A stretch of 6,735 bases of DNA from Eubacteriales bacterium (GTDB lineage Bacteria > Bacillota > Clostridia > JAQUNY01), in NCBI GenBank assembly GCA_028717405.1, contig JAQUNY010000086.1:1-6735 (forward strand), written 5' to 3'. A program made the position numbers and the translations under genes. Below the pieces are notes generated by a model. The model worked only from the letters and a program-made list of their open reading frames with translations, did no database searches and was not told the origin of the DNA. Numbering within the stretch: the stretch's first letter is position 1; each line of letters starts with the position of its first letter. Below, piece after piece: positions 1-6,029 of the stretch.

Positions 1-207
1 AATATCTTTCACTATCAAATATTAAATCAGGCAATCTAATCACCATTCAGAGTAAATAGTACCACTTCCATCAGCAAATAGCTACGCTGCTTTATACTCC
101 GCCAGTATAGCGCACTCCGAATCTGACACATACATTTAATTGCTGTTAACACGCTCCCCAGGCGTTTTCGGTATATGAGCCAAACCGTTATCTGTACGTA
201 ATCCGGA

Positions 208-2787
208 CTACCAGGCAAATCTTATCGTCCCGCTGATTCCATCCATTATTACACATCGGCCATCTGATACCATACCGGTCCAGTCCATGCTTTTATTGTT
301 ATTCTTTATTATCAGCGTCTTCCCGGTTATCGCCCTTAAAGGCGGATAGATAGTGATTTTAGCATTATCAAGGTTATATATTTCAATAGTGCGTTCTAAA
401 TAAACCTGCCGCGTCGCATTACCGCCGCTTGATTTCTGCCTGCAGCTTATTACACTGTCCTTCTGTTTGACAAAAATCCTGCATTCATGACGGAAAGCCT
501 TACCCTGACTGTAATAACCGGCTCCGCCTTTGATGCGTGTCTCTATACCGGTCAAGACAGGTACTCCCTGCGGGAAAAGCAGCCTTTGCACTGATGTGGT
601 GTCCCCTTTATATCCTGAAAAGTAGAATGCATTATCAAACCTGCTCACAAAAATCAGGACCGGCATAGAATTACCATTTATCCTGTCCTGCAGAAAATCA
701 TACCCGAATGGAGCCAACATATACCTCGCCAGAATTGTTGAGTCATAATAATCCGGTGACTGCCTGACCGGCAGCGGGCTTATCCTTTCTGTGGCATACG
801 GCAGAGATCCCCTTACCCATGCAGCAATTCCGCCGTTCCATTCAGGCATGCTCCTTGACAGGGCAAAGATCCTTTCACCGGCCTCAGCATCTTTTACGAC
901 CACATCTCTGTCAACCTTTGCATAAACATGGGTATATTGGTCTGCCCTATCGAACAGGACTTCTCTGATACCTCCGCCTGAAATAAGTGATACATGGTTT
1001 AAGACTTCATACCCGGTACCCGGCAAATCGTTTGTATTTCCGCAATTGTCAACCTTCGCCTCAATATTGTCTGTCTTAGTCAGAATGTTAAGTAAAACTT
1101 TTCCCTCAATTCCCTCAACACTGCTAATATTCAGGAGTTCACCCAGATACTGATCATTTATCGGTCCATAAAGCAGAATTTTTCCGCCACTTCTTACGAA
1201 GTCAGAAATCTCTTTGCCATATTTTTCTCCACATGGCACAGTTGCCGCTACTAATATTGTATCTTTAAGCAGGCTGATACATCGGCCTTCACACGATATT
1301 TCTTTGAATACATCCGTACTCATGACTGTATTGAGCGGAAGTCCGTTATTTATAGCATTTCGGATAAACCAATCTCCGAAAAAGACATTTCCCGAATTAA
1401 CCTGGTCTTTCTCAACTTCATCATGGTATTCACGAAAGGGATACAGCCACGTCAGGATACCTGGCTGGTCGGGATATTCACATATAGCCTGAATCAGATG
1501 CGGTATTATCTCCTGCGCATATTCCCCATCAAGAGCGCCGTATTCGGTGTCGATAGTTAATATCTCCACTATATCGGGGCTTTCCGTTTCTCCCTTGCTG
1601 TTCAGCCTTGATATTGCCAGAGGGCAGTAAATATCATGTGTGTTCTTTCCGTAATAATCTGTCCACGGGTTCTGCCAGAACCAGGGATCATTTGCATAAA
1701 ACCTGAATGGAAACTGCCTGCCAGGAGTGTATGAAATCCTTGACATTATTCCGGTATATTCAAGGCCGTAATCTGAGTTGATAGCTCCCCAGGGAGAGTT
1801 TGGTGGCGGAAACTGTATAAGTTTATTTTCATACAATTCCTTCAAAGGAACGCAGTCTGAAGCCAGATCCATGCCGACTCCGTAATTGGTACCTCTGATT
1901 TCTACCCTGTATCCCGGACATGCGCTCATGAAAGCTCTCCAGAAAGACATCAGTTTATCTTTAATTAAATTGTAATCGATAACTCCAAATCTTTTCCCGT
2001 CAAAATTTAAACCCTGATAATTCCAGGGAGCCGTTGAAAATCCAAATCCATTTGAAAACCAGACATAGTCAAATCCCATAGCAGGAAGATAGCTTGCACA
2101 CTGTTTCCCCAGGAACTCTCCGAAAGGCGTGCCTTCAGGTATACCCTCCGCATAAGATGCGTATCTGCGTGTATCTGCATGGAGCAGTGACCAGCATGTC
2201 AGTGCAACATAGTGCGAAGCAAGATATTCCGGTATTTCTGTTTTATCATCTATCTGTATACTGAATATTTCAGGATGACGCTTGTATTTGAAGTCCGAAT
2301 AAGCAAATTCATGTCCCGGATCAAAAGCTATACCAACTTCCAACACTTTGTCGTATTCAGTTAATGCAGTTTCTTTAAATATTTCAATTACCCTTTTTAT
2401 TTTACCATAAGTGAATTTCGGCGGATCATCCATATATACAAGCGGCTTTGAAATCTCTTTAGATAGCTTGATTTTTATATTCTCATTTCTCCTTTCATTA
2501 GCGCAGCCTATATACCTCGCCCATTCTATCTCACGGTTATAATCTCCGTCCCAATCAAGGATCTCACTGCCATCTGAAACCCACAACAATACTGACCAAC
2601 GCTTGCCTGTATTCAAAAGGGGCAGCCACTGCCTGAATGCTGTCCTACAAATTTCTTTGATATACCCTTCTTCTGTTTTTTTAAATGGTTTAAGACTCAT
2701 CTCAAGGACAATCCTGTCAATATGATATGCCCTCGTCATATATTCCCTTACTCTGTTAATTTCCACTATACCTTTTCCGTTTTGCAT
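208..2787 (-). CDS. Uncharacterised glycoside hydrolase-like protein, 859 aa
   Basis: I cannot assign this protein to a named family. No signal peptide or membrane segment is visible, so it is probably cytoplasmic. Residues are numbered from the ATG at 2787. The N-terminal half is rich in Trp, Tyr and acidic residues, as in TIM-barrel glycosidases: DRIVLEMSLKPF near 24-35, LLWVSDGSEILDWDGDY near 67-83, GIAFDPGHEF near 152-161, DYVWFSNGFGFS near 240-251, and IVEILTIDTEYG near 406-417, whose Glu is a candidate catalytic acid. Residues about 490-555 (ISDFVRSGGKILLYGP inside) resemble the glutamine-amidotransferase-like domain that follows the barrel in GH42 beta-galactosidases. The rest, rich in predicted strands, may be a beta-sandwich. 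An ATG 11 codons upstream (2820) is also in frame, but the best ribosome site (2797-2805) lies inside that extension; an ATG at 2739 is a third option. The gene has its own promoter element (copy A) and shares it in form with the sugar-binding lipoprotein gene, supporting a sugar-related role. Coding status is secure; the enzymatic role is inference. Confidence 0.8.
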   Translation of the reverse strand: MQNGKGIVEINRVREYMTRAYHIDRIVLEMSLKPFKKTEEGYIKEICRTAFRQWLPLLNTGKRWSVLLWVSDGSEILDWDGDYNREIEWARYIGCANERRNENIKIKLSKEISKPLVYMDDPPKFTYGKIKRVIEIFKETALTEYDKVLEVGIAFDPGHEFAYSDFKYKRHPEIFSIQIDDKTEIPEYLASHYVALTCWSLLHADTRRYASYAEGIPEGTPFGEFLGKQCASYLPAMGFDYVWFSNGFGFSTAPWNYQGLNFDGKRFGVIDYNLIKDKLMSFWRAFMSACPGYRVEIRGTNYGVGMDLASDCVPLKELYENKLIQFPPPNSPWGAINSDYGLEYTGIMSRISYTPGRQFPFRFYANDPWFWQNPWTDYYGKNTHDIYCPLAISRLNSKGETESPDIVEILTIDTEYGALDGEYAQEIIPHLIQAICEYPDQPGILTWLYPFREYHDEVEKDQVNSGNVFFGDWFIRNAINNGLPLNTVMSTDVFKEISCEGRCISLLKDTILVAATVPCGEKYGKEISDFVRSGGKILLYGPINDQYLGELLNISSVEGIEGKVLLNILTKTDNIEAKVDNCGNTNDLPGTGYEVLNHVSLISGGGIREVLFDRADQYTHVYAKVDRDVVVKDAEAGERIFALSRSMPEWNGGIAAWVRGSLPYATERISPLPVRQSPDYYDSTILARYMLAPFGYDFLQDRINGNSMPVLIFVSRFDNAFYFSGYKGDTTSVQRLLFPQGVPVLTGIETRIKGGAGYYSQGKAFRHECRIFVKQKDSVISCRQKSSGGNATRQVYLERTIEIYNLDNAKITIYPPLRAITGKTLIIKNNNKSMDWTGMVSDGRCVIMDGISGTIRFAW

Positions 2788-2796
2788 ACAATCAAA

Positions 2797-2805
2797 ATCT
2801 CCTTT
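2797..2805 (-). promoter_or_regulatory. Ribosome binding site that decides the start at 2787
   Basis: Read on the minus strand this is AAAGGAGAT, with about 9 bases between it and the ATG at 2785-2787. The longer in-frame ATG at 2818-2820 has no comparable site upstream of it, and this site would fall inside its coding sequence. I therefore prefer the 859-residue start. Confidence 0.65.
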
Positions 2806-2864
2806 ATTGCTTAATATCATGTAACGCTACTCATTCAGTTTGTCCTTTTGAATAACTTAATGAC

Positions 2865-2877
2865 AAAACACTGTTTT
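2865..2877. repeat. Short perfect palindrome in the leader of the hydrolase-like gene
   Basis: AAAACA-C-TGTTTT, with 6-bp arms around one central base, lies downstream of the predicted transcription start and about 80 bp before the start codon. It has no counterpart in the leader of the binding-protein gene. It could be a dimeric repressor site or chance in AT-rich DNA. Confidence 0.3.
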
Positions 2878-2900
2878 ACCGGTATGGCAAAATTATTCGT

Positions 2901-2999
2901 TATAGCCTAAGTTCATATTTATTATATTGACACCTGTATGTTAAAAGAAGAGATAAATTGATAACATTATATGCAAAAGTGAACCTGCTTTACTTGAAC
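2901..2999 (-). repeat. Promoter-region repeat, copy A (upstream of the hydrolase-like gene)
   Basis: This 99-bp segment aligns without gaps to 4967-5065; by hand count 82 of 99 positions are identical. The longest identical runs are 2915-2931 (17 bp, containing the TATAAT box on the minus strand), 2969-2983 (15 bp, TTCACTTTTGCATAT on the minus strand) and 2989-2998 (TTCAAGTAAA on the minus strand). Similarity stops abruptly on both sides. Its left edge is 113 bp upstream of the ATG at 2787; copy B sits 97 bp upstream of its gene in the same orientation. The ends are not inverted repeats, so it does not look like a small transposon. The likely role is a shared promoter plus activator site, with the AraC-family protein at 5130-6026 the obvious candidate binder. 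Confidence 0.8.
2921..2926 (-). promoter_or_regulatory. Predicted -10 box of the hydrolase-like gene
   Basis: The minus strand reads a perfect TATAAT, inside the longest run conserved between the two repeat copies. The hexamer 17 bases upstream is TTCTTT, a poor -35, which fits a promoter needing an activator. Transcription would begin near 2914 and give a leader of about 127 bases. Confidence 0.55.
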
Positions 3000-3166
3000 C
3001 AGTATTCGGCATGCAATGCCAAACTAACGCATAAACCAAGCTGCAACTACCAGTAATAAACACTTAAGGCATTAATTCAGGTTAAAAATGTTCTATAAGC
3101 CAACTTATCGGAAGCTTTGCTGCTGTCGAAAGCTGCCTTTCAACTTTTCAGATAAATTTAAACTGT

Positions 3167-3201
3167 GCCCCTGAAAACAGCCTTTTAGTGTTTTCAGGGG
3201 C
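3167..3201 (-). terminator. Rho-independent-type terminator of the binding-protein gene
   Basis: A perfect 13-bp stem (3167-3179 with 3189-3201, GCCCCTGAAAACA and its complement) encloses a 9-base loop. It begins 36 bp past the TGA of the binding-protein gene. The GC-rich stem base is followed on the minus strand by ACAGTTTAAATTTATC, which is AT-rich but not a clean T-run, so efficiency may be moderate. No opposing gene ends here, so it most likely serves only the minus strand. Confidence 0.75.
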
Positions 3202-3237
3202 GCTCTGTAATACTTCTATCCCTCATTAAAATTCCAA

Positions 3238-4869
3238 TCAATACTGGTCGAGAATATTCTGCATTTCAAATTCTATGGTTGCGACCGCCCCGGCAACAGT
3301 AGTCTCTCCCTTAAACAAAGGAGTTATAGCCTTATTTGTTACCAGCGATGTCAGACCAGGTACCACATCTATGTAGCTTTTTCCTTTATAATTTGCTCCC
3401 AGATAATTTTGAACCAGGTAGTCTCTCTCACGCATGTAATATCTGGTGGAAGTGTTTGCTGGATCCCAAGCCCAGGATTCGGGCAAAAACTTCTCCTGTG
3501 CTTCCTTGAGCTCGGGTATATCGTTGCCGTTTTCGTCCCACATATGGCAGATCTCAAACCATATGCGCGTCACTTCCTTAGGATTCTCTGCCAATGCTGA
3601 TAATCCATATGATGACACTCTTCCCACATTCTGATAATCATCCACGTCCGGCCCCATGGGAAGCGGAGCAAGGTAGGAAGGTACCCCTGAAACAATGATT
3701 GGCACCAGGTTAGAGAGTGAATCATGGACAAGTAACCCTGCAAGTCCCTTTTTATAAGGAGCATCTGTATTGAAGTACACTCTCTCTACAAATGCAAGCT
3801 GAACCGCAAAGTTGAGAGCTCTCATTGCAGGCGCCTTATTCAGAGCATACACCAGTTTGTCATCGACGAAATCCGCTCCGGTTGTCCCATTGGAAATCAG
3901 GATGTTATTTACAAACAGAAAATCATTCCGAGAACATACTCCCCACTGATCGATTATGCCATCCCCGTTGATGTCTTTTGTCATCTTCCTGGCATAATCC
4001 AGAAATGCATCCCAATTCCATTGCTTTTTATCTACAAGGTCAAGGATATCGGGAAGTCCGGCCGCCTCGGTTAAAGCCATATTATATGATAGTACAACGC
4101 TTGCATTTTTAAGCAATGTGCCAAGCCTGATCCCGTAATGTTTCCCTCTCCATTCAGTTCCGCTTGTAAGGACAGGATTTATTTTTATTATCGGCAGGTT
4201 GTAATCCAAATAATTGTCCAGAGGAGAAAGGATGCCTTTGGCTGCGTATTGTACAAGTTGACTTCCATCCACGTGCAACAGGTCTGTTATCCTTATTCCT
4301 GCAAGCGTATTATTGATAAGATCATTCATGAGCAACGGTCCGGATGTGTGACTGCGCTCAAAATCCAGCTTGAAATTATACTTCTTTTCCGCAGCTTCGA
4401 TTTTAGAATACCAGACAACATTAGCTGCAGTTGCTTCTCTTCTTTCCGGCACAGGTATCGTTGTTGTTCCCCACGAAATAAGTCTGATCGCTTTTCCGCC
4501 AAGATCAATGTTCATTTCTCCAAGTCCCAGTGAATCCGTGATCTCAGTTTCAAATTCCTCTGCAGTGGTTACCTCTTCCTCTACAACTTCAGCCTCTTCG
4601 CTTACTTCAGGCTGAGCAGTTATTGCCGGAGCAGTTTCCTGCTTTACTGTTGGAGATATGGATGTTGTTTTCGCAGCCGTGCCTGTAAGAGTTTTTGTCG
4701 CTGTCGTTTTCACAGCAGACGTCGCTGTCGATGCTGCTGCGCCGGTATTGTCAGGTTCATCCCCGCTCTTTTCACAGGCTCCCAACGACAGCCCGAGCGT
4801 TCCGGAGAGCATCATGACCGCAATTACCAGAGAAACTGCCCTTACATAACCCGTTCTTTGCTTTCTCAT
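3238..4869 (-). CDS. Extracellular sugar-binding lipoprotein (ABC transporter solute-binding protein, family 1 type)
   Basis: The predicted role is to capture a sugar or oligosaccharide at the outer face of the cytoplasmic membrane and deliver it to an ABC permease. The 543-residue protein starts with a lipoprotein signal: basic MRKQRTGYVR, a hydrophobic stretch at about 11-30 and a lipobox LGAC with Cys32 as lipidation site. Residues 33 to about 120 form a low-complexity tether, first Ala/Thr-rich (about 43-70) and then Glu-rich (about 88-109), longer than usual. The folded part has the features of large Gram-positive oligosaccharide-binding proteins: DLLHVDGSQLVQYAAKGILSP (from residue 196), WNWDAFLDYARKMT near 284-297, and a Ca-binding-type loop DINGDGIIDQWG at 299-310, common in this group. 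The ATG at 4869 is well placed behind AAGGGAGTG. No permease or ATPase gene lies on either side. It is monocistronic by appearance, with a promoter in repeat copy B and a terminator at 3167-3201, divergent from the AraC gene. The ligand is unknown; a rhamnose-containing oligosaccharide is suggested by the nearby GH78 gene. Confidence 0.92.
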   Translation of the reverse strand: MRKQRTGYVRAVSLVIAVMMLSGTLGLSLGACEKSGDEPDNTGAAASTATSAVKTTATKTLTGTAAKTTSISPTVKQETAPAITAQPEVSEEAEVVEEEVTTAEEFETEITDSLGLGEMNIDLGGKAIRLISWGTTTIPVPERREATAANVVWYSKIEAAEKKYNFKLDFERSHTSGPLLMNDLINNTLAGIRITDLLHVDGSQLVQYAAKGILSPLDNYLDYNLPIIKINPVLTSGTEWRGKHYGIRLGTLLKNASVVLSYNMALTEAAGLPDILDLVDKKQWNWDAFLDYARKMTKDINGDGIIDQWGVCSRNDFLFVNNILISNGTTGADFVDDKLVYALNKAPAMRALNFAVQLAFVERVYFNTDAPYKKGLAGLLVHDSLSNLVPIIVSGVPSYLAPLPMGPDVDDYQNVGRVSSYGLSALAENPKEVTRIWFEICHMWDENGNDIPELKEAQEKFLPESWAWDPANTSTRYYMRERDYLVQNYLGANYKGKSYIDVVPGLTSLVTNKAITPLFKGETTVAGAVATIEFEMQNILDQY

Positions 4870-4876
4870 AAAACTT

Positions 4877-4885
4877 CACTCCCTT
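4877..4885 (-). promoter_or_regulatory. Ribosome binding site of the binding-protein gene
   Basis: The minus strand reads AAGGGAGTG, with the ATG at 4867-4869 following after about 7 bases. It supports the chosen start, from which a standard lipoprotein signal peptide begins. Confidence 0.8.
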
Positions 4886-4895
4886 ATTTGTTTTT

Positions 4896-4907
4896 TTACT
4901 TTCTCAT
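4896..4907 (-). other. Possible three-codon leader ORF (Met-Arg-Lys-stop)
   Basis: The minus strand reads ATGAGAAAGTAA just behind AAGAAGGAG. Its first nine bases equal the first nine of the binding-protein gene (ATGAGAAAG, residues MRK), 38 bp downstream. The spacing between GGAG and this ATG is only 2 bases, which is poor for initiation. It may be a relic of a small duplication of the start region, a decoy initiation site, or chance. Confidence 0.25.
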
Positions 4908-4966
4908 TACTCCTTCTTTCCAACCTTTTCTTACTTCCTGTTATTTTGTTTTTTCTTTGTCAAAGC

Positions 4967-5065
4967 TATAGCCTGAGTTAATATTTATTATATTGACCCA
5001 TTTATTGAAAAAGAAGAGACAAATCGATAATATAATATGCAAAAGTGAATATAATTTACTTGAAT
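4967..5065 (-). repeat. Promoter-region repeat, copy B (upstream of the binding-protein gene)
   Basis: Gap-free partner of the segment at 2901-2999. The identical runs fall at 4981-4997, 5035-5049 and 5055-5064. The middle of the element has diverged most. It lies in the divergent region between the binding-protein gene and araC, its right edge only 64 bp from the araC start. A factor bound here could therefore control both genes. Within this copy the related A-rich stretches starting at 5007 (GAAAAAGAAG) and 5039 (GCAAAAGTGA) are 32 bp apart, about three helical turns, and could be half-sites; that last point is tentative. Confidence 0.8.
4987..4992 (-). promoter_or_regulatory. Predicted -10 box of the binding-protein gene
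   Basis: Perfect TATAAT on the minus strand in the most conserved run of the repeat. The hexamer 17 bases upstream is TTCTTT, the same poor -35 as in copy A. Transcription would start near 4980. The resulting leader of about 110 bases is strikingly purine-rich. Confidence 0.55.
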
Positions 5066-5088
5066 AATAACAAATTTCATTATAACAT
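5060..5088 (+). promoter_or_regulatory. Tentative araC promoter overlapping repeat copy B
   Basis: TTGAAT at 5060-5065 could serve as a -35, with TATAAC at 5081-5086 (15-base spacer) or TAACAT at 5083-5088 (17-base spacer) as a -10. The -35 falls in the conserved TACTTGAA box at the end of copy B, so a protein bound there could also affect araC transcription. The match is weak. Confidence 0.3.
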
Positions 5089-5129
5089 GATTAACATATT
5101 AATATCCTGGTTATGCAAATGGTGAGCAA

Positions 5130-6026
5130 ATGATAAAATCCATGTGCTTCTCGGAAATAAATCCTTTCATCAGACACGTCCGTATAGTGTCACTTCAACC
5201 TGAAGAAAAGTTTCTGGTAGATGTCAAAGCTGCTGATTACAGGCTTATATATGTATGTAAGGGAAAGGGTACAATTGCAGTCGAAAAAACCTGTGCCGGG
5301 GAAATCATCAGTAATACTGTTCTGCCGGGTGATCTGCTCATCTGGAAACCGGGACTCGAATACAGTATATACACACATAAAGGCGGCAGCCTGCAGATGC
5401 TTGCAGTCAGCTTTGATTACACATACAAATATTCCGATATTACAGTCCCTATTCCTCAAAGAAATAAGGAGAGATTCTCAGATGACAGCATTACTGAATT
5501 AATAAATTTTACTGATGCTGATTTTCTGAACTATCCTCTATACCTGAAAAAGATGCACGGATTTGAAAGTGTACTTTTTGAGATGCTTGATGAGTTTAAA
5601 ATGAAAAAGAAATATAGCGACAACATTATTGGCGGCTTATTTAAACATTTGCTTGGTAATATTGCACGAATCAGGGAAAATATTTATGTCAGCCCTGGAA
5701 AAAAGAATCATAAAGTAGATTTGATCATACAATACCTGTATGAATATGGCTGTCAAAGAGAAATCACATATGAAGGCCTCGGCAGGCTGTTCAATTTTCA
5801 TCCAAATTATATTAACAAACTGATATTGACAAATACCGGCAAGTCCCTTCACCAATATCTTCTGATGCTGAGAATAACACATGCGGCCAACCTGCTTCAC
5901 ACATCAGACCTCTCAATATCCGAAATAGCAGAAATGAGTGGATTTAATGAAGCAAATCATTTTACCCGCCAGTTTAAATCAAAAACCGGTAAAACTCCTT
6001 CTGCTTATAGAAAAGATTGGAAATAA
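5130..6026 (+). CDS. AraC-family transcriptional regulator with N-terminal cupin-type sensor domain
   Basis: A 298-residue cytoplasmic DNA-binding protein of the usual length for sugar-responsive AraC regulators. Residues about 27-95 look like the cupin-type ligand-binding domain (GKGTIAVE near 45-52, then VLPGDLLIWKPG at 64-75). Residues about 196-296 form the AraC DNA-binding domain: first helix-turn-helix near 212-232 (ITYEGLGRLFNFHPNYINKL), second near 261-283 (LSISEIAEMSGF, then NEANHFTRQFK), ending in the family signature GFNEANHFTRQFK with KTGKTPSAYRK. Such proteins usually activate transcription when sugar is bound. It is divergent from the binding-protein gene and next to repeat copy B, its likely target. 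The ATG at 5130 is the first start after an in-frame stop at 5100; the nearest Shine-Dalgarno-like sequence, GGTGAG at 5121-5126, is only 3 bases away, so expression may be low; ATG at 5142 is an alternative. No terminator is visible after its stop. Confidence 0.93.
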   Translation: MIKSMCFSEINPFIRHVRIVSLQPEEKFLVDVKAADYRLIYVCKGKGTIAVEKTCAGEIISNTVLPGDLLIWKPGLEYSIYTHKGGSLQMLAVSFDYTYKYSDITVPIPQRNKERFSDDSITELINFTDADFLNYPLYLKKMHGFESVLFEMLDEFKMKKKYSDNIIGGLFKHLLGNIARIRENIYVSPGKKNHKVDLIIQYLYEYGCQREITYEGLGRLFNFHPNYINKLILTNTGKSLHQYLLMLRITHAANLLHTSDLSISEIAEMSGFNEANHFTRQFKSKTGKTPSAYRKDWK

Positions 6027-6029
6027 ACA

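Larger units (their letters stand above)
2788..3237. other. 450-bp gene-free stretch between hydrolase-like gene and binding-protein gene
   Basis: No open frame here looks like a gene. Going leftwards from the binding-protein stop it holds a rho-independent-type hairpin (3167-3201), about 167 bp with nothing I recognise (3000-3166), repeat copy A with a TATAAT box (2901-2999), and a leader of about 127 bases that ends in the ribosome site of the hydrolase-like gene. Hairpin followed by a fresh promoter says the two minus-strand genes are separate transcription units rather than one operon. Confidence 0.7.

Noticed and set aside
93..109. Small hairpin TATACT-ccgcc-AGTATA downstream of the hydrolase-like gene as a terminator
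   Set aside because: The stem is six AT-rich pairs and no T-run follows on the minus strand; too weak to call.
36..218. 60-codon minus-strand open frame beyond the end of the hydrolase-like gene
   Set aside because: It begins at a TTG inside the preceding gene, has no ribosome site of its own and a composition with no recognisable domain; most likely chance.
1214..1492. 92-codon plus-strand open frame inside the hydrolase-like gene
   Set aside because: Antisense shadow of a continuous, well-formed coding sequence; no upstream signals.
3113..3134. Inverted repeat AGCTTT...AAAGCT between copy A and the terminator
   Set aside because: Only six pairs around about ten bases, with no T-run and no neighbouring gene it would serve.
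3940..3975. DxNxDGxxxD loop in the binding protein, resembling a cellulosomal dockerin repeat
   Set aside because: There is only one copy, it is internal, and loops of this kind are common in oligosaccharide-binding proteins; dockerins need two repeats, normally at an end.
4138..4533. 131-codon plus-strand open frame inside the binding-protein gene
   Set aside because: It lies wholly antisense to a secure coding sequence, and its product (Cys, Ser and Ile rich) looks like a reverse-strand shadow.
4870..4966. Riboswitch in the binding-protein leader
   Set aside because: The leader is almost all purines and cannot form the helices of a riboswitch; no known conserved core is visible.
2901..5065. 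The 99-bp repeat pair as a small transposon (MITE) or recombination-generated duplication
   Set aside because: The copies have no terminal inverted repeats or target duplications, and both sit at matching promoter positions with the strongest conservation at promoter-like boxes.
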